Origin: Aeromicrobium stalagmiti
GTDB taxonomy: Bacteria > Actinomycetota > Actinomycetes > Propionibacteriales > Nocardioidaceae
Assembly (NCBI RefSeq): GCF_013283745.1
Contig: NZ_JABSTZ010000001.1
Location: 1,382,406 to 1,446,405 of the forward strand
Length of the DNA: 64,000 bases
Direction of reading: 5' to 3'
Below, in pieces: positions 24,536 through 32,854 of this stretch. The notes under the pieces were generated by a model. The model did not search any database. It saw only the letters and a program-made list of their open reading frames with translations, and had not been told where the DNA came from. The first letter of the stretch is position 1. Every line of letters starts with the position of its first letter. The position numbers were made by a program, and so were the translations under genes.

Positions 24536-27436
24536 ATGGCGAACGACCGGGCACCCTCGACGCCGCTGGTCGGACGAGGCCGTGAGCTCGACCAGCTGCT
24601 GGGCTATGCCGGGCTGGGCGATCCCGACGTCCGCGACGTCGTCCTGCTCGGCGGTGACGCCGGCATCGGCAAGACCCGGCTGCTGCGCGAGCTGGGCATC
24701 CGTGCCCGCGAGGCCGGCCACCGCGTGCTCGCCGGTCACTGCCTCGACCTGGGCGACAGCTCGTTGCCCTACCAGCCGTTCGCCGAGGCGTTCTCGTCGC
24801 TGGGCGATGCCGAGCGCGTCGGGCTCGCCGAGCGGTTCCCGGCCCTCGCACCCCTGCTGCCGTGGCCGTCGCCGGCACCTGGACCGGGCGTCGAGCGGGC
24901 CGAGCTGTTCGCGTCGGTGGTGGCGGCGCTCGACTCGCTCGCGGTCGATCAGCCGCTGCTGCTCGTCGTCGAGGACGCCCACTGGGCCGATGCCTCGACA
25001 CGGCACCTGATCCGTTATGTCCTCGCGCAGGGATTCCACGAGGCGGTCCACGTCGTGATCAGCTATCGGGCCGACGACCTGCACCGCCGGCACCCGCTGC
25101 GTCAGGCCATCGCCGAGTGGGTGCGCCTCGCGGGGGTGCGGCGCATCGAGCTGGAGCCCCTCGACGACGCAGACGTCGCCGATCTCGTGCGCGTCCGGGC
25201 CGCCGCCGAGCTGCCGCCCGACGAGCTCCACGCCGTCGTGCAGCGGGCGGCGGGCAACGCGTTCTTCGTCGAGGAGCTGCTCGACGCCGGTCTCGCCGAC
25301 CGCTCGTCGGCGCTGCCCGAGACGTTGAGCGACCTCCTGCTGGTGCGCCTCGAGCGGCTCGACGACGAGGCACGCCGGCTCGTACGGGCCGCGTCCGTCA
25401 CCGACGGTCGCGAGGGCTTCGCGGCCCTCGCCGCGGCCGCGGGCCTCACCGAGGCGGAGCTCGACGCCGCGCTCGGGTCTGCCGTCGACCACAAGGTGCT
25501 GCGTCGCATCGGCGCCGACGACTACGCGTTCCGCCACGCCCTGCTCGGCGAGGCGCTGCGCGACGACCTCCTGCCGGGGGAGCGGCGTCGCATCCACGCG
25601 GCGTTCCTCGCCGCGCTCGACGACAGCGCACCGGCGGCGACCGTCGCCCGGCACGCCTCCGCGGCCGGTGAGCACGAGATCGCGTTCAGCGCGACGGTCA
25701 GGGCGGCCGAGCAGGCGAGCCGCGTCGCGGGCTACGACGAGGCGGCGCAGCACTACGAGCACGCGCTGGCCCTGATCGACGCCGCGCCTACGGGCACCGA
25801 CGAGATCGACCTGGTCATCGACGCCGCCGACGCGCTGGTCACCTCGGGCCAGATCCTGCGCGCGCTCGAGCTGCTGCACGACCAGCTGACCCAGCTGACC
25901 CAGCTGCCCACCGACACGGGTCGCGACTGCCACGGCAGGCTTCTGGTCGCGATCGGCAACACGACCTACTACGGCAACCTCGACGCCGAGTCCCAGCAGG
26001 CCAGCATCGAGGCCGCGCGGGTCGTGCCCGACGAGTCGACGGTGCTGCGGGGCGAGGTCGCCGCGCTGCGGGCGCGGACGCTGGCCAACCGCCGCCAGGA
26101 CGCCGAAGCCGTCCAGTGGGGTGAGCGGGCCCTCGCGATCGGCGAGCAGCTCGGGTCTGCTGACATCATCTCCGACGCCAAGGCGACGCTGACCCGGCTC
26201 ATGGTGCGCTCCGGCAACGACCCGGCGAAGGCCAAGCTGGCGTTCCGAGAGCTGATCGAGGGCTCCCGCGCCGCCGGCCACGTGCTGGGCGAGCTGCGGG
26301 GCCTGCACCAGATGGCCTTCGTGCACCTCAACGCCGGCGAGCTCGACGAGGCGGAGTGGGCATTCGGCGAGGCTCGGCGGCGGGCCGACGAGACCGGTTG
26401 GTCATTTGGGCCCTACGGCTTCGACGGTCGATTCTTCGGCGCACTGCTGGCCTACATGCGGGGCCGGTGGGACGAGGCGCTCGAGCTATGCGAGGGCGGG
26501 CCCGGCACCCCGGCGATGTTCGAGGCCTACCTGAGGGCGATCGCCTTGCTGGTCGCGGCCGGCCGGGGCGAGATCGAGCAGGTCGAGCGCACCTTGTCGT
26601 TGCGGTCGATGTGGCGCCACGAGATGGCCTCGTCGATCCACAGCAGCGCCTCGCTCATCGAGCTGTACGGTCTCGCGGGCGATCTCGTTGCCGCGCGGCA
26701 GACGCACGACGCGCTGGTCGAGCTGGAGACCAAGGCCTGGGACGAGCCGCTGTTCCCGGGCCGCATCCGCATCTCGGCCCTGCTGGTCGCCCACTACGCG
26801 ACGGCGCTGCCCGCCCTCCAGCGCGCTGATCAGGCTCCGCTGCTCGAGCACGCGGCCGAGCTCGCGGGCATCGTCGACGAGGTCGTGGCCGACAACCCGC
26901 TCCTGGGGCCTGAGGGGCTCACCTGGCGGGCACGTTTCGAGGCCGAGCACGCTCGGGCGCGCTGGCTGGCCGGGGTCGCCGATCCGGATGCCGCCCCGGA
27001 TGCCACCGAGCTGGCGGCCAGGTGGCGCGCGGCGCTCGACGGCTTCGTCGCCCTCGACGACCCGTACGAGACCGCTCGGTCGGCGACCCGGCTCGCGGCC
27101 GTCCTGCTGACCTCGGGCGAGGAGGCCGAGGGGCGCAGGCTCCTGCAGGAGGCCCGCGACGTGGCGCAGCGGCTCGGGGCGCGACCCTTGCTCGCCGAGA
27201 TCGAGTCGCTGGGCGGTTGGCGTCCCCGGCTGGTCGACGTCGACCTCACGCCCCGCGAGCGCGAGGTGCTCCAGCAGGTCGCCCTCGGCCGCAGCAACGG
27301 CGAGATCGGCACGCGGCTGTTCATCAGCACCAAGACCGTGTCGGTGCACGTCTCCAACATCTTGGCCAAGCTGGGCGCGGCCGGGCGCACGGAGGCCGCT
27401 GCGATCGCGCGCCGCAAGGGTCTTCTCGACGACTGA
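24536..27436 (+). CDS. Large ATP-binding LuxR-family transcriptional regulator (LAL/MalT-like)
   Basis: Regulator of about 966 aa. The N-terminus has an AAA/NACHT-like ATPase: LVGRGRELDQLLG, Walker A LGGDAGIGKTRLLREL (about 36-51) and Walker B LLLVVEDAHWADAST (about 143). A long TPR-like helical middle follows, and the last 65 residues are a LuxR helix-turn-helix (LTPREREVLQQVALGRSNGE, then TVSVHVSNILAKLGAAGRTE). Such proteins act as signal-dependent activators. The start is uncertain: ATG 24536 follows CATGAT by 7 bases, while ATG 24485 overlaps the small upstream gene by 4 bases. No target is evident nearby. Confidence 0.87.
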   Translation: MANDRAPSTPLVGRGRELDQLLGYAGLGDPDVRDVVLLGGDAGIGKTRLLRELGIRAREAGHRVLAGHCLDLGDSSLPYQPFAEAFSSLGDAERVGLAERFPALAPLLPWPSPAPGPGVERAELFASVVAALDSLAVDQPLLLVVEDAHWADASTRHLIRYVLAQGFHEAVHVVISYRADDLHRRHPLRQAIAEWVRLAGVRRIELEPLDDADVADLVRVRAAAELPPDELHAVVQRAAGNAFFVEELLDAGLADRSSALPETLSDLLLVRLERLDDEARRLVRAASVTDGREGFAALAAAAGLTEAELDAALGSAVDHKVLRRIGADDYAFRHALLGEALRDDLLPGERRRIHAAFLAALDDSAPAATVARHASAAGEHEIAFSATVRAAEQASRVAGYDEAAQHYEHALALIDAAPTGTDEIDLVIDAADALVTSGQILRALELLHDQLTQLTQLPTDTGRDCHGRLLVAIGNTTYYGNLDAESQQASIEAARVVPDESTVLRGEVAALRARTLANRRQDAEAVQWGERALAIGEQLGSADIISDAKATLTRLMVRSGNDPAKAKLAFRELIEGSRAAGHVLGELRGLHQMAFVHLNAGELDEAEWAFGEARRRADETGWSFGPYGFDGRFFGALLAYMRGRWDEALELCEGGPGTPAMFEAYLRAIALLVAAGRGEIEQVERTLSLRSMWRHEMASSIHSSASLIELYGLAGDLVAARQTHDALVELETKAWDEPLFPGRIRISALLVAHYATALPALQRADQAPLLEHAAELAGIVDEVVADNPLLGPEGLTWRARFEAEHARARWLAGVADPDAAPDATELAARWRAALDGFVALDDPYETARSATRLAAVLLTSGEEAEGRRLLQEARDVAQRLGARPLLAEIESLGGWRPRLVDVDLTPREREVLQQVALGRSNGEIGTRLFISTKTVSVHVSNILAKLGAAGRTEAAAIARRKGLLDD

Positions 27437-27458
27437 CGCCCACCCCTCCCGCCTCGGC

Positions 27459-27578
27459 AGGTGGATCTGCAACCTCATCGCGGCGGACCCCGGCCGGGCA
27501 GGTGGATCTGCAACCTGTCACGCCGTCTTGAGGTGGAGGATCCACCTGGCCCCGCCGGGTGAGGTGGCGGATCCACCT
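27459..27578. repeat. Four 17-bp palindromic repeats AGGTKG-N5-CMACCT
   Basis: The gap between the LuxR-type gene and the GDSL gene contains four copies: AGGTGGATCTGCAACCT at 27459-27475 and 27500-27516, AGGTGGAGGATCCACCT at 27531-27547 and AGGTGGCGGATCCACCT at 27562-27578. The last two are perfect inverted repeats. Relative to the first two they are in the opposite orientation. Starts are 41, 31 and 31 bases apart. They may act as terminators, protein sites or REP-type elements. Confidence 0.75.
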
Positions 27579-27613
27579 GGATCGGTCCGCGGACGTCGGG
27601 CGGCCCGCCCCCG

Positions 27614-27619
27614 TACCCT
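27614..27619 (+). promoter_or_regulatory. Putative -10 hexamer TACCCT, leaderless type
   Basis: TACCCT, 6 bases (GAGGGG), then the GTG at 27626. Confidence 0.5.
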
Positions 27620-27625
27620 GAGGGG

Positions 27626-28387
27626 GTGACCTTCCACCGCTACGTCGCGCTCGGCGACTCGTTCACCGAGGGTGTCGGCGACCCCGACGCCGCCCGGCCC
27701 AACGGCGTGCACGGCTGGGCCGACCGGGTGGCCCGGGTGCTGGCCGGCGACGACTTCACGTACGCCAACCTGGCGATCCGCGGTCGCAAGCTGCTGCAGA
27801 TCGTGGCCGAGCAGATCGATCCGGCGATCGAGATGAAGCCCGACCTCGTCACGATCTATGCCGGCGCCAACGACGTGCTGCGTCCCCGCGTCGACATCGA
27901 CCACCTCGTCGCGGCGTACGACGTCGCGATCGGCCGACTCGTCGACGCCGGGGCCCACGTCGTCCTGTTCACGGCCTACGACCCCGGTGGCTCCCCGATC
28001 TTCGGCGCGCTGCGCGGACGGTTCGCGATCTACAACGAGCTGGTGCGCGAGGTCGCCGACCGCCACGGCGTGACGCTGGTCGACTTCTGGCGCATCCGCG
28101 ACTACCGCGACGACCGGCTGTGGGACGTCGACCGCATGCACATGTCGAGCGCCGGGCACCAGCGCATGGCGATCGCCGTCCTCGACGCGCTGGGCGTCCC
28201 GCACGACCTCGAGCCGCTTGTCCTCGCCGACCGCCCGCTGCTCTCCGCCAAGGAGCGTCGAGCCGCCCACGTCGACTGGGCCAAGGCCCACGCCGCGCCG
28301 TGGGTCAAGCGGCGCCTCACCGGCACGTCCTCGGGCGACAGCCTGAGCCCGCGCTGGCCCGATCTCACGCCGGTCGCCGGCAGCTGA
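27626..28387 (+). CDS. SGNH/GDSL-family hydrolase
   Basis: Esterase/lipase-like protein of 253 aa. Block I is VALGDSFTEGVGD (residues 7-19) with the nucleophile Ser, block III is AGANDVLRP (about 79) and block V is DRMHMSSAGHQ (about 170) with the catalytic Asp and His. No signal peptide is seen, so it is probably cytoplasmic. The C-terminal 60 residues are rich in Arg and Ala. Substrate unknown. The next gene starts 8 bases later. Confidence 0.88.
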   Translation: MTFHRYVALGDSFTEGVGDPDAARPNGVHGWADRVARVLAGDDFTYANLAIRGRKLLQIVAEQIDPAIEMKPDLVTIYAGANDVLRPRVDIDHLVAAYDVAIGRLVDAGAHVVLFTAYDPGGSPIFGALRGRFAIYNELVREVADRHGVTLVDFWRIRDYRDDRLWDVDRMHMSSAGHQRMAIAVLDALGVPHDLEPLVLADRPLLSAKERRAAHVDWAKAHAAPWVKRRLTGTSSGDSLSPRWPDLTPVAGS

Positions 28388-28394
28388 CGTCGTC

Positions 28395-28823
28395 ATGGTC
28401 CGTCTGCCGAGGCTCGGCCCCAAGCTGGCGCCGCCACCGACCGACCTCGACGACGACTCGATGGAGCGGCTCGACGCGTTCATCCGCATGTCCGGCAGCG
28501 AGAAGGTCATCAACACGCGGCGGCTGCTGTGGCTGGCGGTCGTGTTCTCGGGGCCGCTCCAGCTCAAGGACGACAGCCAGCCCAAGGCGACGCAGGACAC
28601 CGTCGTGCTGCGCCCGCACACGGTCGTGATGACGCCCCAGCAGTTCGTCGGCGTCGCGAAGGTCAACTACTACCTGACACAGCTCGACGCCGGCGAGACG
28701 ATCAAGCCCGCGCGGGTCTACGACGTCGGCGACGGCAACGGCTGGTGGCACCTCGACGGGCTGCACCGGCTGCTCGCCGCGCGCATCCTCGGCCACGACC
28801 TCGAGGCCAAGGTCTGGCGCTGA
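28395..28823 (+). CDS. Small protein with ParB/sulfiredoxin-like motif
   Basis: Protein of 142 aa. The C-terminal part reads GWWHLDGLHRLLAARILGHD, close to the D-G-x-H-R-x-x-A-A motif of ParB/Srx-type folds, after an LTQLDAGETIKPARVYDVG stretch. The N-terminal half (LDAFIRMSGSEKVINTRRLL) is not recognised. It is co-directional with the GDSL hydrolase and convergent with menF. ParB-like single-domain proteins can be CTPases, nucleases or phosphotransferases, so no function can be assigned. Confidence 0.6.
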   Translation: MVRLPRLGPKLAPPPTDLDDDSMERLDAFIRMSGSEKVINTRRLLWLAVVFSGPLQLKDDSQPKATQDTVVLRPHTVVMTPQQFVGVAKVNYYLTQLDAGETIKPARVYDVGDGNGWWHLDGLHRLLAARILGHDLEAKVWR

Positions 28824-28852
28824 GCCCGGTCAGGGCCTCAGGGTGTCAGCGC
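28817..28852. terminator. Putative bidirectional terminator
   Basis: GCGCTGA (28817-28823) pairs with TCAGCGC (28846-28852), with CCC/GGG pairing inside. It lies between the convergent ParB-like gene and menF and includes the stop of the former. Confidence 0.45.
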
Positions 28853-30091
28853 GTCGCGCACCGGGATGAGCTTGGCGTTGGACTCGGCCAGCTCGTCGGC
28901 CGGGACGGAGTCGGCGACGATGCCGCACCCGGCGAACAGGCGGACGGTGCGGCCGTCGCCCTCGACCTGGGCCGAGCGCAGCGCGATGCCCCACTCGCCG
29001 TCGCCCGACGCGCCGATCCAGCCGACAGGCCCGGCGTAACGGCCCCGGTCGAGCTGCTCGATCTCGGCGATGAGTGCCACGGCCGCTTCGGTCGGGGTGC
29101 CACCGACGGCGGCCGACGGGTGCAGCGACGCGGCCAGGGTGAGGGCGCTCGCGCCGTTCTTCATGACGCCGGTGACGTCGCTGGCCAGGTGCATAACGTT
29201 GGGGAGGTGCAGCACGAACGGCGCCTCGGGCACGTTCATGCTCGTGCAGTGCGGCGCCAGGGCCTCGGCGACGGAGCGCACGGCGTACTCGTGCTCCTCG
29301 AGGTCCTTGCTCGACCGGGCGAGCGACCCGGCGAGGGCGAGGTCGTGGGCGTCGTCGCCCGTGCGGCGGATCGTGCCCGCCAGCACCCGTGACGTCACGA
29401 GGCCGCGCTCGAGACGGACGAGCATCTCGGGGGTGGAGCCGAAGAACCCGTCGACGTGGAAGGTCCAGCAGCTCGGGTAGTCGGCGGCCAGCCTGCTGAG
29501 AGGGGCGCGGACGTCGAGCGGCTCGTCGAGCGAGGCGACGAGGTCGCGGGCCAGGACGACCTTGTCGAGGGCGCCGCCCTGGATGCGCTGGACCGCCTCG
29601 GCGACGAGCCCCTGCCACGTGGCGCTGTCGACCGGCCCGTCGGCGAACGTCGTGCCGGCCGGCAGGGTCACGGGCTCGGCCGGTCCGACGGCCGGCGGGG
29701 CAGCGATGCCGGCGCCGATGACGGTGACCCAGGCGACGCCGTCACGGCGACCGACGACGACCTCGGGGACGACGAGGGCGCTGCCGTCGGCGTCGTCGGT
29801 GAACGTGAACGACCCGAACGCGACCAGGCCGGACCCCGGGGTGTCGACGTCGTCACGGACGACGGCGTGCGCGCACAGCTCGCTCCACCACTCGTCGGCG
29901 TCGGCGAAACGAGATGCGCCGGACGTGCGGAACTCGGCCGCTCGACCCCACGCGACGATGCCGTCGGCGGCATGGACCCATGCGAACGCGTCGTCGGGCG
30001 GCAGCAGGGAGAGCAGCGCACCGGGGTCGTCGATCGGTGTGGACCGGACCACGAGGGGCCCGATCTCCGCGACGACGGCTGGGTTGCTCAC
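28838..30091 (-). CDS. menF: Isochorismate synthase
   Basis: Chorismate-binding enzyme of 417 aa making isochorismate for MenD. Family motifs are KVVLARDLV (about 196), a FGSTPEMLVRLERG stretch (about 236), RVLAGTIRRTG, HLASDVTGVMK and the C-terminal HPSAAVGGTPTEAA, followed by GPVGWIGASGDGEW and FAGCGIVADS. These are shared with salicylate and anthranilate-type synthases; the menaquinone genes nearby favour isochorismate synthase. The GTG start lies 8 bases after a minus-strand TAGGCT (30100-30105). It is divergent from menG. Confidence 0.88.
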   Translation of the reverse strand: MSNPAVVAEIGPLVVRSTPIDDPGALLSLLPPDDAFAWVHAADGIVAWGRAAEFRTSGASRFADADEWWSELCAHAVVRDDVDTPGSGLVAFGSFTFTDDADGSALVVPEVVVGRRDGVAWVTVIGAGIAAPPAVGPAEPVTLPAGTTFADGPVDSATWQGLVAEAVQRIQGGALDKVVLARDLVASLDEPLDVRAPLSRLAADYPSCWTFHVDGFFGSTPEMLVRLERGLVTSRVLAGTIRRTGDDAHDLALAGSLARSSKDLEEHEYAVRSVAEALAPHCTSMNVPEAPFVLHLPNVMHLASDVTGVMKNGASALTLAASLHPSAAVGGTPTEAAVALIAEIEQLDRGRYAGPVGWIGASGDGEWGIALRSAQVEGDGRTVRLFAGCGIVADSVPADELAESNAKLIPVRDALTP

Positions 30092-30139
30092 AACTCATGA
30101 GCCTACTGGTGGCCCCCACAACGCGCTCACGCTGTGAGC
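30086..30139. promoter_or_regulatory. Divergent menF-menG control region with GCTCA palindromes
   Basis: GCTCAC-GCT-GTGAGC (30125-30139) is a perfect inverted repeat, and GCTCA-N7-TGAGC (30086-30102) overlaps the menF start. The minus-strand TAGGCT (30100-30105) is the likely menF -10. The palindromes could be one regulator's sites controlling both genes, but this is weak. Confidence 0.35.
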
Positions 30140-30203
30140 CCTCCACGGGTGTGACATTCGCACGGTCGCCGGGGCTGGAACGGCGTGCAGGGGCTCCGCG
30201 TCG

Positions 30204-30209
30204 TACGCT
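30204..30209 (+). promoter_or_regulatory. Putative -10 hexamer TACGCT, leaderless type
   Basis: TACGCT, 6 bases, then the GTG of menG at 30216. Confidence 0.45.
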
Positions 30210-30215
30210 TCAGCG

Positions 30216-30914
30216 GTGAGCAGAGCCGGTCTGGACAAGCAGCCCCACGACGTCGCGAAGATGTTCGACGGCGTGGCCGAGAAGTACGACATCACCAACG
30301 ACGTGCTGTCGCTCGGGCAGGACCGACGCTGGCGCAAGCGCGTCGTCGACCTCGTGGCGCCGATGCCCGGCGAGGTCATCCTCGACCTCGCTGCCGGCAC
30401 CGGCACGTCGAGCCAGCCGTTCGCCGACGCCGGCGCGACCGTGGTGCCCTGCGACTTCTCGATCGGCATGCTCGAGGTCGGCAAGCGTGATCGGCCGGAC
30501 CTGGCGTTCACCGCCGGCGACGGCACGCAGCTGCCGTTCGGCGACGAGACGTTCGACGCCGTCACGATCTCGTTCGGGCTGCGCAACATCGTCGACCCGA
30601 TCGCCGGGCTCCGCGAGCTGCTGCGGGTCACGCGCCCGGGCGGACGCATCGTGGTGTGCGAGTTCAGCACCCCCACGTGGGGCCCGTTCGACGCGATCTA
30701 CACCAACTACCTGATGCGCGCGCTGCCCCCCGTGGCTCGCGCGGTGTCGTCGAACCCCGAGTCGTACGTCTATCTCGCCGAGTCGATCCGCGAGTGGCCC
30801 GACCAGAAGGGGCTGGCCATGCGCATGGTCGAGGCCGGCTGGGGCAAGGTCGAGTGGCACAACCTCTCGGCGGGCATCGTCGCCCTGCACCACTCCACCA
30901 AGCCCATCCGCTGA
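30216..30914 (+). CDS. menG: Demethylmenaquinone methyltransferase
   Basis: SAM-dependent C-methyltransferase (UbiE/MenG family) of 232 aa that completes menaquinone. The N-terminal signature is [20 protein letters not shown] (about 11-30), the SAM motif is [16 protein letters not shown] (about 54), and the second family signature is [20 protein letters not shown] (about 119). [14 protein letters not shown] follows. It is the last biosynthetic gene before the nuo operon, whose complex reduces menaquinone. Confidence 0.93.
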   Translation: MSRAGLDKQPHDVAKMFDGVAEKYDITNDVLSLGQDRRWRKRVVDLVAPMPGEVILDLAAGTGTSSQPFADAGATVVPCDFSIGMLEVGKRDRPDLAFTAGDGTQLPFGDETFDAVTISFGLRNIVDPIAGLRELLRVTRPGGRIVVCEFSTPTWGPFDAIYTNYLMRALPPVARAVSSNPESYVYLAESIREWPDQKGLAMRMVEAGWGKVEWHNLSAGIVALHHSTKPIR

Positions 30915-30915
30915 C

Positions 30916-31050
30916 GAGACCCTTCCGGCCCCTTCGCGAGACCTTTCCCGCCCCTTGAGCGGGCGGTCCGACACGCCCCGGGGCGGCAACCCTCTCCTCG
31001 AGGGGCGGCAACGCTCTCCTCGGGGGGCGGGAACGCTCTCGCGAGCGTTC
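30916..31050. repeat. 22-bp repeat array with inverted copies and a terminal hairpin
   Basis: Five related units fill the gap between menG and the nuo promoter. Two begin GAGACC (30916-30937 and 30938-30959). Three begin GGGGCGG and lie head to tail at 30980-31001, 31002-31023 and 31024-31045. The first two are inverted versions of the last three around a core GGGGCGGNAANNNTCTC. The array ends in GAACGCTC-TCGC-GAGCGTTC (31031-31050), a perfect 8-base hairpin that could end menG transcription. Confidence 0.7.
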
Positions 31051-31061
31051 GGGCGGGTTAG

Positions 31062-31077
31062 TGTGACCTAAGTTACA
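31062..31077 (+). promoter_or_regulatory. CRP/GlxR-like site TGTGACCTAAGTTACA
   Basis: It matches TGTGA-N6-TCACA with one mismatch and has the central TA of the actinobacterial GlxR form. It sits just upstream of the candidate nuo promoter (TTACAG at 31073-31078, 17 bases, TAGGGT at 31096-31101), where an activator could bind. Confidence 0.45.
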
Positions 31078-31116
31078 GGTCCGATCCCGCGGGCGTAGGG
31101 TGAGACCGTGATCACG

Positions 31117-31134
31117 TTGTGAAGTAATTCACAA
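31117..31134 (+). promoter_or_regulatory. Rex-like operator TTGTGAAGTAATTCACAA before nuoA
   Basis: Perfect inverted repeat TTGTGAA-GTAA-TTCACAA, equal to the Rex consensus TTGTGAA-N4-TTCACAA. The same bases fit TGTGA-N6-TCACA (CRP/GlxR). It lies downstream of the likely TAGGGT -10 hexamer and 52 bases before the nuoA start, where repressor binding would block transcription. Rex senses the NADH/NAD ratio and controls nuo in streptomycetes, so Rex is favoured. Confidence 0.65.
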
Positions 31135-31186
31135 GGGAACGATCACGCAGGTTCCTCGCTCTGTCGGCCCCGATCCTGGAGGTGTC

Positions 31187-31546
31187 GTGACGGCTTACAC
31201 GCCGATCCTCGTGCTGGGTGGTCTGGCTGCCCTCTTCGCCATCGGCAGCATCGCCATCGCGCCGTTCACGGGGCCCAAGCGCTACAACCGCGCCAAGCTC
31301 GACCGCTACGAGTCCGGCATCGAGCCGAGCCCGCTGCCCGACGGCGGCGGCAAGGTGTCGATCCGCTACTTCATCATCGCGATGCTGTTCATCGTCTTCG
31401 ACATCGAGATCATCTTCCTCTACCCCTTCGCCGTCGCGTTCGACGCGCTCGGCTGGTTCGGGCTGATCGAGATGTTCCTGTTCATGCTCACCGTGTTCAT
31501 CGCTTATGCCTACGTCTGGCGCCGTGGAGGCCTCGAATGGGACTAG
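31187..31546 (+). CDS. nuoA: NADH-quinone oxidoreductase subunit A
   Basis: Membrane subunit of complex I, 119 aa, three transmembrane helices. The conserved loop YESGIEPSP (about 43) and the segment [20 protein letters not shown] match NuoA. The GTG start has GGAGG four bases before it (31178-31182). First gene of a complete 14-gene operon; it overlaps nuoB by 10 bases. Confidence 0.95.
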   Translation: MTAYTPILVLGGLAALFAIGSIAIAPFTGPKRYNRAKLDRYESGIEPSPLPDGGGKVSIRYFIIAMLFIVFDIEIIFLYPFAVAFDALGWFGLIEMFLFMLTVFIAYAYVWRRGGLEWD

Positions 31547-32091
31547 AAGAGAAGCTGCCCTCAGGAGTTCTGCTCTCGACCGTCGAGGGGCTCGCCGGCT
31601 ACATGCGCAAGGCCTCGTTCTGGCCCGCGACGTTCGGCCTGGCCTGCTGCGCGATCGAGATGATGACCTTCGGCGCCCCGCGCTTCGACTCCTCGCGCTT
31701 CGGCATGGAGGTCTTCCGCCCCTCGCCGCGTCAGGCCGACCTGATGATCGTCGCGGGCCGCGTCAGCAACAAGATGGCGCCGGTGCTGCGCCAGATCTAC
31801 GACCAGATGGCCGGCCCCAAGTACGTCCTCGCGATGGGCGTCTGCGCCAGCTCGGGCGGCATGTTCAACAACTACGCGATCGTCCAGGGCGTCGACCACG
31901 TCGTGCCGGTCGACATGTATCTCCCCGGCTGCCCGCCGCGGCCCGAGATGCTGATCGACGCGATCCTCAAGCTGCACGACCAGATCCAGCACGAGAAGCT
32001 CGGCGCCAACCGCCTCGCCCAGATCAAGGAGGAGGAGAAGGTCGCGCTGCTGGCCACTCCCACCTCGGCGATGAAGGGCCTCATGCGATGA
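31537..32091 (+). CDS. nuoB: NADH-quinone oxidoreductase subunit B
   Basis: Peripheral-arm subunit of 184 aa that binds the N2 4Fe-4S cluster next to the quinone site. Ligands are visible as [10 protein letters not shown] (about 33), [13 protein letters not shown] (about 103) and PGCPPRPE (about 130). It is followed after 13 bases by nuoC. A second, divergent NuoB is encoded at 59572. Confidence 0.95.
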   Translation: MGLEEKLPSGVLLSTVEGLAGYMRKASFWPATFGLACCAIEMMTFGAPRFDSSRFGMEVFRPSPRQADLMIVAGRVSNKMAPVLRQIYDQMAGPKYVLAMGVCASSGGMFNNYAIVQGVDHVVPVDMYLPGCPPRPEMLIDAILKLHDQIQHEKLGANRLAQIKEEEKVALLATPTSAMKGLMR

Positions 32092-32104
32092 AGGGCGGTC
32101 ACTG

Positions 32105-32854
32105 ATGGTCGACGCCAAGGGCGACAAGGACGCACGCGACGCCGGCACGACGACGCAGGACGGCTCGCACGAGACCCGCGACGAGCTGGTCCGCGCCGGC
32201 ACGACCGAGCTCGAGGTCGTCGAGATCCGCGAGGGGGCGTTCGGCGCCCACGGCACCGGCGACACCAGCGGCTTCGGCGGACTGACCCGGCCCGTGATCA
32301 TGCCCGGCGCCAGCCAGAGGCCGTACGGCGGCTGGTTCGACGAGGTCGCCGACCGCTTCGAGGGCGGTCCGGGCCTCGGTGACGCGATCGAGAAGGTCGT
32401 CGTCGACCGCGGCGAGATCACCTTCTACGTCCGCCGGCAGCTGCTGCTGGAGGCCGTGACGCACCTGCGCAACGACCCCGTGCTCCGCTTCGAGTTCTGC
32501 TCCAGCGTGTCGGGCGTGCACTTCCCGCACGAGACCGGCCGCGAGCTGCACGTCGTCCACCACCTGCTGTCGATGACCCACAACCGTCGCATCCGCCTCG
32601 AGGTCACCGCCCCCGAGGACGACCCGCACATCCCCAGCGTCGTGCCGATCTATCCGACGGCCGACTGGCAGGAGCGCGAGGCCTGGGACTTCTTCGGCAT
32701 CGTCTTCGACGGGCACCCCGCGCTGACCCGCATCCTCATGCCGGACGACTGGCCCGGCCACCCCCAGCGCAAGGACTATCCCTTGGGCGGCATCCCCGTC
32801 GAGTACAAGGGCGGCACCATCGCACCACCGGACCAGCGGAGGAGCTACTCATGA
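32105..32854 (+). CDS. nuoC: NADH-quinone oxidoreductase subunit C
   Basis: Peripheral-arm subunit of 249 aa. The C-terminal signature [20 protein letters not shown] (about 190) followed by [10 protein letters not shown] identifies NuoC. The N-terminal 60 residues are hydrophilic and longer than in many homologues. The start is the ATG right after GGCGGTCACTG. It overlaps nuoD by 4 bases. Confidence 0.94.
   Translation: MVDAKGDKDARDAGTTTQDGSHETRDELVRAGTTELEVVEIREGAFGAHGTGDTSGFGGLTRPVIMPGASQRPYGGWFDEVADRFEGGPGLGDAIEKVVVDRGEITFYVRRQLLLEAVTHLRNDPVLRFEFCSSVSGVHFPHETGRELHVVHHLLSMTHNRRIRLEVTAPEDDPHIPSVVPIYPTADWQEREAWDFFGIVFDGHPALTRILMPDDWPGHPQRKDYPLGGIPVEYKGGTIAPPDQRRSYS

Noticed and set aside
27459-27578. 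Spaced repeats considered as a CRISPR array
   Set aside because: Repeats are 17 bases, change orientation, and spacers are only about 14-24 bases; no cas genes are nearby.
30980-31045. Tandem 22-base repeats considered as a CRISPR or iteron origin
   Set aside because: Copies are directly adjacent with no spacers and no replication gene is near.
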